A stretch of DNA of 64,000 nucleotides from Monocercomonoides exilis (Eukaryota > Preaxostyla > Oxymonadida > Polymastigidae), in assembly GCA_001643675.2 (NCBI GenBank), contig LSRY02000047.1, positions 558,001-622,000 on the forward strand. The letters run 5' to 3'. Position 1 is the first letter of the stretch; each line of letters opens with the position of its first letter. The notes below the pieces were generated by a model that did not search any database, was not told the origin of the DNA, and worked only from the letters and a program-made list of their open reading frames with translations. Both the position numbers and the translations under genes were made by a program. Shown one piece after another: positions 20,997 through 33,400 of the stretch.

Positions 20997-21676
20997 TTAT
21001 TCATCCAGACTCTGAGTCAGAGGCGAAGGCAATGCATAAGAGTGTTTTAATGATGACCTGAAAGAAGCAGATGTGAAAGAGGAAGGAGAAGTGACCAAAG
21101 CCAAAGATTGTGATTTCCTATGTGACGCACTCGTATTTCGCTTTTCTCCTTCTCTTCCCGAAAGAAATGGGAATTGGGTTGAAGAAGCAGAAGAGGCAGA
21201 TGTGGCTGAAGATGAGTGAGAAGACGAAAAAGGTGAAAGAGATGAAGATGATGATGAGGAAGAAGAAGAAGATGATGATAATGATTGGTTAAATGAAGTG
21301 TTTCGTGGAGAAGGAATAGCTCTTGAAGTGTTTTGAGGAGATGTTGGTGGAGTGAAAAGAAAAGTTGAAGGCAAATTATGTCTGGCTGTTGATTGAGCAG
21401 AAGAAATATTGGAAGATGAGGAGAAAGAGGAGGAAGAAGAAAAAGAGGAGGAAGAAGAGGAAGAGGAAGCAGAAGTGGAAGACGATTGCTGGTTTGTGTC
21501 ACGAGAGAAATAAAGTGACGAAGAAGAAGATGAAACAGAAGAACGCCTGCTGCTCATTGGAGAAGAAGGAGGAGAGGCAAACACATTCGAAAAGATGGGT
21601 GAAACAGAAGAAGCAGAAACAGAATAAGTCAACGGCGAAGGAGAAGTAAACAATGAAGACGATGAGGAGAAGGAAG

Positions 21677-21707
<31 letters not shown>

Positions 21708-24700
21708 GGAAGAAGATGATGATGAAGCAAAAGAAGGAGATAACGGAGTCTTTTGCAAAGAAAGAGAAGGAGAGCGAAGAGAAGAAGAAGAAGAAGAAAC
21801 GTTGACAGAAGGAAGAGAAGAAAGCGGGAGAGAAGGAACAGATATTTTTCGTGTGGTGTTTTGCAGGTTGGATGAAAGTGTTGGCTCTTCAAATGTGTCA
21901 GAAGAAGAAAAAGATGATGATGAAGATGACGATGAAGGAGAAAGAGGAGGAGAGAACTGAAATGACGAGGAAGAAGGGAAAGAAAATGAAAGTGAACGTG
22001 AAGATGCGACATAACTGCCTCTTCGAGAAGCAGTCGCAGATGTGTTCTGAATGTTATTGTTTGAAGAAGGTGAAGAAGAAGCAGAAGATGGAGACAAAAA
22101 AGGAGAAGGAAGAGCAACAAAGCCAGAAGAAGCAGACAAAATTGGGGTAGCAGAAAGAGGAATAGTTTGTGAATAAGGAGAATTCGAAGATGAAGACGAA
22201 GACGAAGACGAAGAAGAATTTGATGATGATGATGATGAATGGGAAGGAAGATTAAACACAGTGAAGTCAGTTGATGTCTTTGAGTGTTGATGAGAAGAAG
22301 ATGTTTTGTCAGCGAAAGTGGAAGCTCGAGGTGAATTATGCTTTTGCTTTTGGTTTAAAGAAGAATTGAAATTGGAAGAAGATGATGAAGAGGAGGAGGA
22401 AGAAGAAGAAAAAGATGGAGAAGAAGAGGAAATGGAAGAAGCATTAGAAAGAGCAGTCAATGCAGTGAGTGGTTGAAGTGCTCGCTCATTGAATGAAGAA
22501 GACTGTTTATGTGTGGAAGATGAAGAAGAAGGCGCAAAATTAGAATACGCTTCATTTACTTCTAACGAAGAAGAAGAAGATGATGATGATGATGACACAT
22601 AATTAAAAGCATAATCTTGGTTTTGCTCAGGAGAAGCAGAAGAAGAATAAGCAAGGGGAGGAAGAGAAGCAGAAGAAGGGAATCTGTTGTGATGATTTGC
22701 CAGTGAATGATTATTGTTTGCAAAAGAAGAAGAAGAAGAAGAAGAAGAAGAAGAAGAAGAAGATGATGATGATGATGATGAAATATTCTGATGCGTTGAA
22801 GGTGAAATGTGAGATGAAGAGGAGGAGGATGAAGAAAAAGAACTAAGTTGATTATCAGAAGAAGAAGAAGAGGAGGAGGATGAGGAAGAAGAAGGTGAAG
22901 ATGAAGTTGATAAGAGAGGAGCAATAGAAATTGTGCGTTTGTGTGAATGATTTGAAGCATAAGTGTTGCATAAAGAAGATGTTGTGTCTTGATGAGAAGA
23001 GGAAAGAAGCAGAGAAGAATGAGGAAGAGAAGAAGACAAAACGTAATTTGGTTGATAGATTGGATTATTAAATGCTGAAGAAGGAGAAGTCGAAGATGAA
23101 GGCAAAAATGAAACGCGAGGCGAGAAAGAAGAAGAAGAAGAAGGAAACATATTGGATGAAGTTGGAGAAGAAGGAGCAAACGAAGAAGAAGAGGGAGAAT
23201 AAGAAGAAGAAGCAGGAAAAGCAAATCCTGAAGCGTTTTTCAAACCAGGTGAACCAAAAAACGGCTGCATTGATTTTGAGACTTGATCATTCAGAGAAAG
23301 TCTTCTCAATTCGTCTGCATCACACAACGAGCAGACATCTCCTCCGAAGCAGTTCAATGAAGAGTCCTCTCCATCGATGAATGAGTCTTCCTCATATTCA
23401 TCTGCATATTCATCGGAGTCTCTGTTTTTGCTCCTCTTGCTGTTGTCGCTTCCGCCTTTCTCTTCGTTGCATTCGTTGTAGAAATTGCTGTTGGCTGAAG
23501 AAGAATCTTCACTCAAATATCTTCGCTCTGTTTTCTTCTTGTTGTTCTTTTGATTTTTTTGGTTTGTCTTCCTTTTGCCTCTCTTTTCCTTCAATGAAGC
23601 TCCTTCGCCTTTTGAGCCATTTTCTTTCTTTCTCCTCTCTTTCTCTTCTTCTTCCTCAAAGAAATCATCGAATTCAACTTCATCAGCATCGAAGTTGATG
23701 ATTTCTTCAATACCATCTTCATCTTCCTCTTCCTCTTCTTCCTCACCTTTCCTGTTATATTTCCTATTCTCTCTTCTGCCTTTCCTCCTTCTGCAGTCAT
23801 AGCTCTTAATGTTCCTCTTGTTCCTTTCGTTTTCTCTTCTTTCTCTTCTTCTTCTTCTCGACCGGCTTCTGCTGCTCTGCACAATCTCCTGCATCTCCCT
23901 CTGCCTTCTGCTGAGCATTCTTCCTCTCTCTTGCTCTTTCCCTTCTGACAATCCAGAAACATTTGCATTTGACGTCGATTGCTTGTTCAATGACAGCTTC
24001 AGATGGCTGCTTTGGCGAAGGTGGGAACGAGGCGTTTCTAAAGCATTCAGTGTTATCTCAGAAGAGGAAGAAGAGGAGGAAGATGAGGAGGAGGAAGAGG
24101 AAGAGGAAGAGGATGAAGAAGATGATGAAGCAAAAGATGAGAATGATGATGAAGATGCATTGAAAGGCAATAAACAAGGAGGAACTTTTGTGTTTTGTTC
24201 GGAACTGAAGAGAGGAATATCTTCAATTGAGTCAAGATTATCTATATTGATTGGTATGATATAAGAAATGATGAGTTTTAAAAAAAAAATGAAAATGAAA
24301 AAATCAAAAATGAACCGAAGTTGTGAGTAATGAACAAATAACGATCTTTTCAAAGAAAAGATCAAACAAAAAATTAAAGATTGAAAATAGTACAAAAAAT
24401 AAGTGATAAAACAAAGTCAAATTAAAAAAATGATCATTCAATGCAATTCAAAGCATACCCAATGCCTCCTTTCCAACTGAGTTTGCCAGAAGCCTCATTA
24501 AATAGGTGTAATCAGGATTGGAAGTAAAACCCAGCCCTTTCACATAATTCATCCCAGAACAGAATGAAACAGGCAAATCCTTACAAAGCTCTTCAACAGA
24601 TGTGTTTAGCTTCATATTTCCAATGATTTTGTACTTTTCTTCAGCAGTTCGCGTTTTAACTCCCTGCCAAGGTAGTATGCCCCTTCCAAGATAAACTAAT

Positions 24701-25401
24701 AAATAAAATAATGATTCTAAATCATCTTTTCTGCTCATTTCGATTCCCAGATGTGCACTAATTGGAGCATATCGTGGAGTTCCCGTTAAATCCTTTCCTG
24801 TACGAAATCCAATGTGAACTCCCGTACGTGGATCAACAAATCGTTTTGATAATCCAAAATCAATCATGAATATTGTATTTTCCTCCTTTTCAGTTCCAAG
24901 AAGATAATTTTCAGGCTTAATATCTCGATGAATAAAGTTTCTCCTGTGAAAAAACTGCAATCTTTGAAGCAATTGTATTCCTATTAAGCAAACAGTCCTT
25001 ATTGGTAAGCGTCTTCAAAATGGCAAAACGATGTCAGGAGAAAAATGTTAAAAGCCAAAATGCATATGCATTGAAAAAAAAATATTTCAAAACCTTTGAT
25101 GTCTCTGGAATAAATGCTCTAAATTTTCTTTCAAAAGATCCATGACAAGTGCGTTATACTTTCCTTGTTCACCAAAATAATACAATTTCGGAAATCCAAC
25201 TCCATCTTTCATATGTGACAAAATTCGAGCTTCATATTCGAGCATTCGAATTGAAGATTTCTTTTTCTCCAGTTTCACTGCGACATCAATCCCTGTTTCA
25301 ACATCCTTTGCTTTTACAACCCATCCAAAACTTCCCTTTCCAAGAATGCGATCGTTAGAAAGCTCAAAACGATTCGCTATCGAGCGAAAGGTCTCAGACA
25401 T
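20997..25401 (-). CDS. Casein kinase 1 family Ser/Thr kinase with ~1,080-residue poly-Ser tail (three exons)
   Basis: Exons 25401-25094, 25012-24459 and 24241-20997 give 1,368 residues. Intron 1 (25093-25013, GTTTTG...TGAAG) restores RHQR-RLPIRTVCLIGIQLL; intron 2 (24458-24242, GTATGC...TATAG) joins GKEAL to DNLDSIEDIPL in frame. Residues 1-~287 form a complete CK1-type kinase: Gly loop GKGSFG (21-26), VAVK with K43, catalytic HRDIKPEN with D133, IDFG with D154, and the CK1-type LTGTPRYAPISAHLGIE and RKDDLES region. It should phosphorylate Ser/Thr. The remaining ~1,080 residues are disordered, dominated by Ser runs (TCT/TCA/TCC codons), with an Arg/Lys-Glu patch early in the tail. The third-exon reading frame continues upstream of the acceptor, but those residues are intron. 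A phosphatase-like gene with a similar tail starts upstream on the same strand. Confidence 0.85.
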
Positions 25402-25842
25402 AAAACAATTAAAATGAAAAGTCTATAATCAAAGCGCCAGTTGCTGAATGAATGGAAAAATTGCAAAAGATAGAAACAGGGAAATTGCTGTTTTGATTAT
25501 GGGATTGTTGAACAAACAAATCGAACACAAAATTCCGATAAAGTCATCACCACTAATTACAATTGCGCATTACATTCCATGTCTGTATTAAGTGCTGTAT
25601 AGTGAAATTGTAAATGTGTATTAAAAAGAATGAATTTGGAAAACATTAAAAATCGATATGATATCATTAAAAAGAAAGACAAACAAAACGTTACATCCCT
25701 TGAAATTTTTAATAAAATAAAAAATAAATATAAATAAAAATTAATAAAAGACGCAAAGCACATGTATGATTCATAATTTACTCAGAATTAAAAGGAAAAA
25801 TGAATAAAAAAATATTATTTTTTTAAATTAAATTTTGTAAAG
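25402..25842. other. Intergenic region between phosphatase-like and kinase genes
   Basis: 441 bp containing the 3' flank of the phosphatase-like gene and presumably the kinase promoter. No motif could be assigned. Confidence 0.4.
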
Positions 25843-26482
25843 TTATTTTGGGGACTTAATTGGAGATGTTGGGGCAGAAGATGAACTTGTATGACTGGAA
25901 GGTCTTGTTCTCTGAGGAGAAGAGGAAGCAGAAACAGAAGAGGAAGAGGAAGAAGAGGAAGAAGAGATATTTGGAGAACGAAGAGCTTGTTTCGCTAATG
26001 GATTGCTATAAGAAGAAGATAAACCGAAAGAATGAGAAGAGGAAGAAGAGGAAGAAGAAGAAGAAATAGAAGAATTTTGTGTTTGTTGTTTGACAATCAG
26101 CCGCTTTGGTTTTGGAGAAGAAGGACGAAGAAGGCCACGAGGAGATTGTTTCATTGGCTTTTCTGTTGCTTTGCTGCGAGAAAGAGAAGAGGAGGAGGAA
26201 GAGGAGGAGGAAGAAGAAGAAGACAATGATTGAGTGTTTAGCTTGTTGATGGAGATGCGAGGGACAGAAGGAGAAGGAATAATAAGATTTTGAGAGGAAA
26301 GAGCAGAAGGAAGAGAATGATGAGGGACTGTGAATGAATTAGCATGTCTGAGGAGACGATGAGGATGAGAAGAAGAAGAGGAGGAGGAAGAGGAGGAGGA
26401 GGGAGAAGAAGAAGAAGAAGAAGGTGTCGTTGTTGTTGTTGAATTGGAAGAAGATGAAGAGGAAGAAGAAGAAGAAGAGAAG

Positions 26483-26513
<31 letters not shown>

Positions 26514-29500
26514 GACGAGAAGAAACCTTCGCTTTTGGATGAGGAGATAATCCAGATGATTGAGAAGAAGAAGAAGAAGAAGATAAAGTTGGAGGAGGAG
26601 AAGATTGCAAAGGAGGAACAGAAGAAGAAGAAGAAGAAGTAACTTGAGTGTTAGATGATTGAGAAGAAGAAGCTAATTTAGCAGTTGGCTGTTGAATTCT
26701 TTGAGAAGACTGCTGAGAAGAGGAAGAAGAGGAAGAAGAAGGAGAAGAGAAAGCAGCATTTATTGAGAAAGAAGAAGAGGAAGAAGAGGAAGAGGAAGAG
26801 GAGTTTGACGAACGAAGAACTAAACAAGGAGCAGATGAACGTCTTATCAGCATCTTTCCCAAAGCAGGTGGCTTAGTCTTTGATTTTGGTATGACTGGAA
26901 TGGAAGAAGAGGAAGAAGAAGAAGAGGAAGAAGAAGAAGGAGAGGAGGAAGAAGAAGAAGAGGAAGAAGAAGAGGAGGAAGAAGAAGAGGAGGAAGAAGA
27001 AGAAGGAGAGGAAGAAGAAGGAGAGGAAGAAGAAGGAGAGGAAGAAGAAGAAGAAGTTTGTTGTTGTTGTTGTTCAGATGAAACAACAGCTGGTAGCTGC
27101 AATGCCTGTGCATTTTGAGCCATCGAAAGGAAAGAGGCAGGAAAAGTGGAAGAAGAAGATGAGGAGGAGGAGGAGGAAGAGGGAGAAGAAGAAGAAGGAA
27201 AAGAAGAGAAAGAAGGAGCAGAAATAGAAGAGAGAGGAGGAGAAAGAGTAGGAGAAGAAGCTAAAGAAGGAGATGTTTGCTGATTGGAAGAGCGAGAAAT
27301 GGGAGGAGGAGAAGAGGCAGGTTTGATGATTGGACGGGATTTGCGGGTGGCGCTGTTAAGAGAAGAGGAAGAAGAAGAAGTAGAAGAAGAGGAGGAAGAG
27401 AAGGAGGAAGAGGAAGAGGAAGAAGATGTATGAGAAGAGGGCCTTTGAAGAGATTTTGGAATTGCCAGTAGAGATGAGGATGATGATGTTGTTGAAGATG
27501 TTGAAGAAGTCACAGAAGAAGATGAGGATGAAGAGGAGGTAGAGGAAGATGATGAAGAAGGAGGAGGAGAAGTATTAATCGAAGAAGAAGGCAGAGAATA
27601 CTGCGAAGACGAAGAAGAAGTTGAATTCGATCTCGAAAATGCCTTTTTATTGTCTTGTCTGTTTTGTACGTTTCCTTTCTCTCCTCTTCCATCTCTTCCA
27701 TCTTTCCCATTTTCCTCGTTTGTTCCTTCGCTTTCATCACTTTCGCTGTCTAAATCAACATCTTCTTCATTCAACAGCATCAGTTCGTCTTCTTCTTGCT
27801 CGTCTTCGCTGAAGTGGAAGTCTAATTCATTGTCTGGGAAGAGAGAAGAGACAGGAAGAGAAGCATTCAGAATGGATGGTTTTGTGGATGAAGAGTCGGT
27901 TGATGAGGAAGAAGAGGAAGAAGAGGAAGAAGAGGAAGAAGAGGAAGAAGAGGAAGAAGAGGAAGAAGATGTTAATGAATTTGCCATAGAAGATGTTTTT
28001 GGAGGAGAAGAAGGTGAATATTGTGATGAATGCTTAGCAATTTCGTTCTTCATCAGATCAGCAATATCAGCTGCAAGTGAATGGAGGAGGTGAAGAGAAG
28101 AATAAGTGGAGAGAGAAGAAAGAGAAGAGAAAGAAGAAGAGGAAGACAAAGTTGGTTGGCCAAGCGAAGGAGAAGTTGAAGGGGAAGAAGAAGAAGAAGA
28201 ATTTGATGAAAGAAGAGGAGAAGAAGAAAATGATGATGATGATGAAATATTTGAACAAGAACTGGAAATGTCGTTTTTGATCTTCAGAATCATCCTCAAA
28301 ACTTGATAATTCTGCAAAATTTGGTTTCTTTGCTTCTTCTTCACCATCAGCAGCGCCTTCTTCCTTCTTATTTCATCTCTCCTTCTCTTCCTCTCTCTTC
28401 TTTCTTCTGAACTATCTCGATTTCCTTCTCTCTTCTCTCTTTCCTTTTCTTTTTCTCTTTCTCTTTCCTTCTCCTTCTCCTTCTCTCTCTCTCTCTCTCT
28501 CCTCCAATCAGCCACACTTGTCACTCCATCTCCCTTAAAAAATGACTCAAAAAGAGCATCTTCTTTCTTCTTCATCATCTTCTTCTTCGTCTCTTCGCTC
28601 TCTTTCCTCTTCCTCCTCTTCGATGGAGATATCATCATTTGCTGATTGCGAAGCGTGTGTTGATACAAAAGCAACAGCCATTCAACAACTGGAAGAGAAA
28701 TCACTGGGACAAATGTGTTGGATGAAAAGGAAGAGGAAGAGGAGGAAGAGGAAGAAGATGATGATGATATTGGTCGAACAGATAATAAAGAAGCAGAAGA
28801 AGACGACGAAGAAGAATTAGAAGAATTAGAAGGAGATGAGCCATTAGAAGGCTGGAATGAAATGCAGGCAGAGAGAAGCAGTCTCAAAGAAGGGAAAGAC
28901 AAAGAAGGTGGCTTCATTGGTGGCTCAAGATCAAAATATGAACCATAAGGCGAGGAAGAAGAAGAGGAAGAGGAAGATGGAGAAGTCGAAGAAGAAGGCG
29001 AAAGACTGCCAGAGCCAGTTGTGTTGAATGAGCCAAAAGCAGATGGAGAGAAAGACGAGGAAAGCGAAGCAAAAGACGAAAGGGGATTCTGAAATGGGGT
29101 GTTTGCAGGCGCAAAAGGAGAAGTCATCGACTGAGAAGAAGAGGAAGAAGAAGAGCCCATAGAAAGAGAGACTCCGGTGGGAGAGAGGCAGTTATAGTTG
29201 TATGAGCTGCCAGAAAAGGGAGAAAATGAAAAAGACGAAATTCCGGCTGACATCAGGTTTGATGCAGAAGTCGAAGAACGTCCCATGTTTTGCCTCAGAA
29301 ACGTGAGGCAAGGAAGAGATCTGAATCTCGAGTTGCCTTCTCCTCGGTGCAGAATACTCCGACTCAACGCGGTTCCACTTTTGGCTTTGGACGCTGGCGT
29401 TTTAAGCTTCCTCTTTTCCTGTGGGCTTGAAGAATTGGCATATGAAGTTGGAGTTATAAGAGAAACCCGAACAGGAGTTTTTGGAATTGGCGGAGTTGGA

Positions 29501-30105
29501 AGAACTTGTAAAGCACGATTGAAATGAGTATTACGAAGAACAAGCTCTTCTTCATATAATTGAGGAGTCAACGTTGTTGGACTAATCAAAGACTCATGAG
29601 CAAAGAGTTGTCTTTCAAAAGAAGTTCTCATTCTGGCACGACGTGTAAATGATACAACCTCAATTGCAAATTGAGCGGGCCAATGAAATTTTCTCATCAA
29701 ATAGGCTGCTGCAACGAATAGACAGCGAGAGCGCCCTTGAACGGAATGAATCAAAACTGAACCTCCTTCTTCGCTTGCTTCTTCAATAAATTCATAAAGG
29801 CTGTTAACGTTATGTCCATCTTGATCAAAAAATAAGGCGGAATCTTTGTCAACAAGGTAATATGTTAAATATTGAATGCCAATAGAAGTGAAGCGATTCG
29901 AATACTCGCTTCCAACACAATTCACCACATGAGTTATCCTGTTTGAGGTCAGAAACTTATATTCAAAGATCATATAAAAATTAAAAAATAAAATAAAATT
30001 TCAAACCTCTTCGCTTTGCGCTGCTTCAATCATTCCAATCATGATGTTCTCGGTCAACCTATTCACAACAGGTAACTCAGGATTATTTTCATCAAAAGAG
30101 AACAT
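25843..30105 (-). CDS. Dual-specificity-phosphatase-like protein with catalytic Cys to Ser and giant poly-Ser tail (two exons)
   Basis: Exon 1 30105-30007 (33 codons) and exon 2 29955-25843 flank a 51-bp intron (GTTTGA...ATAAG), giving 1,403 residues. The join restores AAQSEE-FLTSNRITHVVNCV, the usual N-terminal stretch of DSP domains. The P-loop reads LIHSVQGRSRCLFVAAAYLM: His103, Ser104 where the nucleophilic Cys of HCx5R is expected, and Arg110. FERQLFAHE around residue 150 closes the domain. With Ser at the nucleophile position it is predicted to bind phospho-targets without hydrolysing them, as STYX-type pseudophosphatases do; that role is inferred. Residues after ~200 are Ser-rich and disordered, with a KEKEKERE-type charged block and acidic patches; a 9-bp (GAAGAAGAG) repeat lies near 27905-27968 on the plus strand. 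The tail resembles that of the CK1 gene downstream. Confidence 0.82.
27905..27968. repeat. 9-bp minisatellite in poly-Ser coding sequence
   Basis: Tandem GAAGAAGAG-type units on the plus strand, read as Ser codons (TCT/TCC) on the coding minus strand. The mixed third bases show a repeat unit of three codons. Confidence 0.7.
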
Positions 30106-30452
30106 TTTTGTATCTATAAATGAGCTGCAGTATTAAAAAATATTTCTGTCTTAAAATTTTCGGAAAACTGACAGAAAAAATAAATAAATTTTCTATTGAA
30201 AAAACAAAATTTTATATAAAGGGTTTTAAGGAAATAAAATATTAATTTTTGAAAAAACATGCGATATTTGCAAATCTATCATTAACAAAATGTTTTGCTT
30301 ATAAATTCATTATGAGTGCAGTTTCAAATTTACTCTTTTATTGAAGAATGTTGAAATGGAAAAATTCTTAATTCTTAAACAATTATCAAAAATAAAACTT
30401 GCACAAAATTTTAAAAAATGTACATAAACAAAAATCAAAATTAGTATTTGTT
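30106..30452. other. Intergenic region
   Basis: About 350 bp of AT-rich DNA between the 3,066-codon gene and the phosphatase-like gene. Nothing recognised. Confidence 0.4.
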
Positions 30453-33400
30453 TTAATCCTCATCGTTGTAATCGTCCTCCTCATCAAACCCAAATTTCAC
30501 GTTCCCCGATATTCCATAAGCAGGTCTTGCAGCAGGAACCGCTCTAATTGGCTGTCTGTTTGCCATTTTATTGCGATTGGCAGAAGTAAAAGCTCCAAAA
30601 GGAGAAGGCGAGTTTGTGCGGAACGGAGACGGTGAACGTGAGTGCGACAGTGAACCGGAACGTGAACGGGGCTGTGAATTTAACTGTGGCTGTGCAATAG
30701 AACGAGAAATGGAGCCTTGTTGAGAAGAAGAAAGTGCTCCTGGGAAAGGCGAGCCTCTGGCGCTTGTGCGTGTTTGGAACGGGGCTTCTCCTTCGTCTTC
30801 ATAGAAATCTTCTGTGCGACCAGCGAATTGAGATTCTTTCGTTTGACTTTTGCGAATATTCTTCAAAAAATCATCGAAGCTGTCTTCTTCTTCCTCCTCC
30901 TCTTCTTCTTCCTCTTCTTCTTCTTCTTCGCCCTCTCCTCCTTCGTCTTCGTCACTTTTTCGTTCTGTTTGATGAGCTTCCAAATTATTTCCCTTTTTTG
31001 CAGAAGTTTGCTGACCTTTCCAATTCTCTCTGTCATTACTTCTTTCTATCTCATAATCTCTTTCTTCATCTTCATTTTGTTTTTGCATGTTTTCATTTCT
31101 CACTTCTCCTCCTCCTTCTTCTTCTTCCTCATCTTCTTCATCCCAATCCATATCGAACTTCACATTGCTTCCAATCAAAGCAGACTGAGATACAGTTTTA
31201 ACTTCTGCTTTTTTCGCATTTTTGTTTCCGGATTTATCAGATTTGTTGGTTGCTTCTTCATTTCTTTCATCATTTTTGTAATTGTCATTGAAATCTTCAT
31301 CCTCAAATTCATCATCTTCATATCTAGGCGATGTTTCTTCATATGAGCTTTCTCCTTTGCTCTTCTCTTCAGAATTGGAAGTTCTATTTGATTGCGCTTC
31401 AGATGCTTTGGAACCAACTTGCTTGCCATTACTTTGACTTTCGTGATTATCCTCGTCTTCTCCTTCTTCATCATCCCATTCTCCGCTGTACTCATCAATT
31501 CTGTTTGTCGCACTCTTCTCTTTCTCTTTCTCCTTCTCCTCTTTGTCTTCATCCTCAAATGTGTCCCATTGATCATCTGAATAGCTTTCGTTGCGTGGAA
31601 GTTCTCTTTTCGATTGGATTGTTGACTTCAACATCGACTCGTCCACAAAACTGCCTTCTTGTTCGTTTTCGTTGTCTTGCCATTCGCTGTCTACTCCATC
31701 GCCTTCTTCTTCTTCTTTCCTCTTTCCTCCATTTTGTTTTCCTCCATTTGCTTTCATCGTTTCTGATGCTTTATCTTCATCCTGACTGTCTCTAAAGCTA
31801 TCAAATGCATCATTTTCATATCCTTCTCCCACACTTGGCAATGAAGATCTGGTTGTGTTGAGTGTTTGTGCCTTTTGCTGTTCAGCACGTGAAGATGAAT
31901 GAGGGGAATGAGGAGGAGGAGAAGAAGAACCAGAAATATTTGTAAGATGAGGAACAGATGTTGTTTCACCTGAATGAAGCAGTCTGTTTGAATGTGACTT
32001 TTGAACATCATCCAAAAACGCCTTTTCAATCTCTCTTTGCTTGCTCCATTCTTTCTCTCTCTCTTCTTTCCTCTTCATTTCATCCTCTTTCCTTGCTTTC
32101 CCCAACATCACATCCATCTTCCTCGCCAGTTCCTCTCCTCCCAGCGCAACCAGAACCAATCTGTCGACTTCTTCTCTTTCCTTCTCAATCTCCTTCCATT
32201 CTCTTTCTTCCATTTCTCGTTGCTCTGCCGCCGCAAGCAACGCGATCGCCATCTCCCTTCGCTTTGCCAGCACAGTCCTCTCAATCGCACGCTCTTCAGA
32301 AAGAGAGAGAAACACAGAGGAATTTGCAGCAGAGGAAGAAGAAGGATTGACAGAAGAAGAAGCAGAAGCAGAGGCAGATGAAGAAGAAGAATAAGAATAA
32401 GTTCCAGTTGGAAAGACTGAACCAACTTCTGATTTTGTTCCTTTCATCGATTTATCTGCTGAACTTCGAGTGGTTTTCATTGTGTTGGATTTTTCATCGT
32501 CAAATGTCTCAAAATCATCTACGTATTCTTCATAATTCGCTTCGTTTTCCTCTTCTTTTCCATCTTTTGCATCTGCCTCCTCTTTCTCTTTCTCTTTCTC
32601 TTTCTTCCCAGCTCTTTCCTCCACCAATCTCTTCAGTTCCTCCTCTCCTTTCATCTTCTCCTGGTCCAGCCGTCTTATCTCGCTTATACTCGCAACAGGA
32701 AACTGCGAATTCTTCAGCGCCGAATTCAAGTCATTTCGCATCGCATTCAACACTTCGTCCATTCTGCTTGCTTCTTTCGCTCTCAGCGTCACTTTCTCTC
32801 TGAGTTGTGTCTCTCTCTCCAGAAGAGACGAGAGAATGGGGTCAGCAGAAATACGCCTGGTCAGCTCAGCGGAAAGGGAAGAAGAAAGAAATAGAGGAGA
32901 TGAAGATGAAGAGGAAGTGGAAGTGGAAGAAGGGAAAGAATATGAAGAAGACGAAGAAGATGATGAAGAAGATGACCAAATAGGCAATGAATTGGATGAG
33001 GAAGGAGGAGGAAGAGGAGGCAATGAAGAGGCATGCGATGAAGAAGGAAGAGAAAAAGAAGAAGAAGAGGTTGAATTTGTAGGAGTTTCAGAACGAGGCG
33101 TGAGAAGAGTGGGAGAAGGAGGAGAAGAAGCAGATGGCGTAAGAGTAGTAGTAGTAGAAGAAGAAGAAGAAGATGATGATGATGATGATGAATAAGGAGA
33201 CCATCTTTTCTTCGGAATGTTATAAGGAGACGGAGAAATTGTGACAAAAGGAAGAATTTTCAATGCATCAGATGGAGAAATAGTAAAAGAAGTGGAAGAA
33301 GAGGAAGTGGAAGAAGAAGATGATGATGATGACGATGATGGAAGAGGAGAAGATTTGGCAGAACGAGTTGAATATTTCATTCTTCCTAAATTTGACAGCT

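Noticed and set aside
22562-23224. Long minus-strand frames of poly-Leu/poly-His, and plus-strand Glu/Lys frames, throughout 21-39.6 kb
   Set aside because: They are other-phase or antisense readings of the TCN-rich Ser tails; they lack conserved sequence and share the repeat tracts of the real frames.
24243-24395. Upstream start (MYYFQSLIF...) of the Ser-rich frame as an independent protein
   Set aside because: These residues translate the second CK1 intron; the acceptor at 24242 joins the Ser-rich exon to the kinase in frame.
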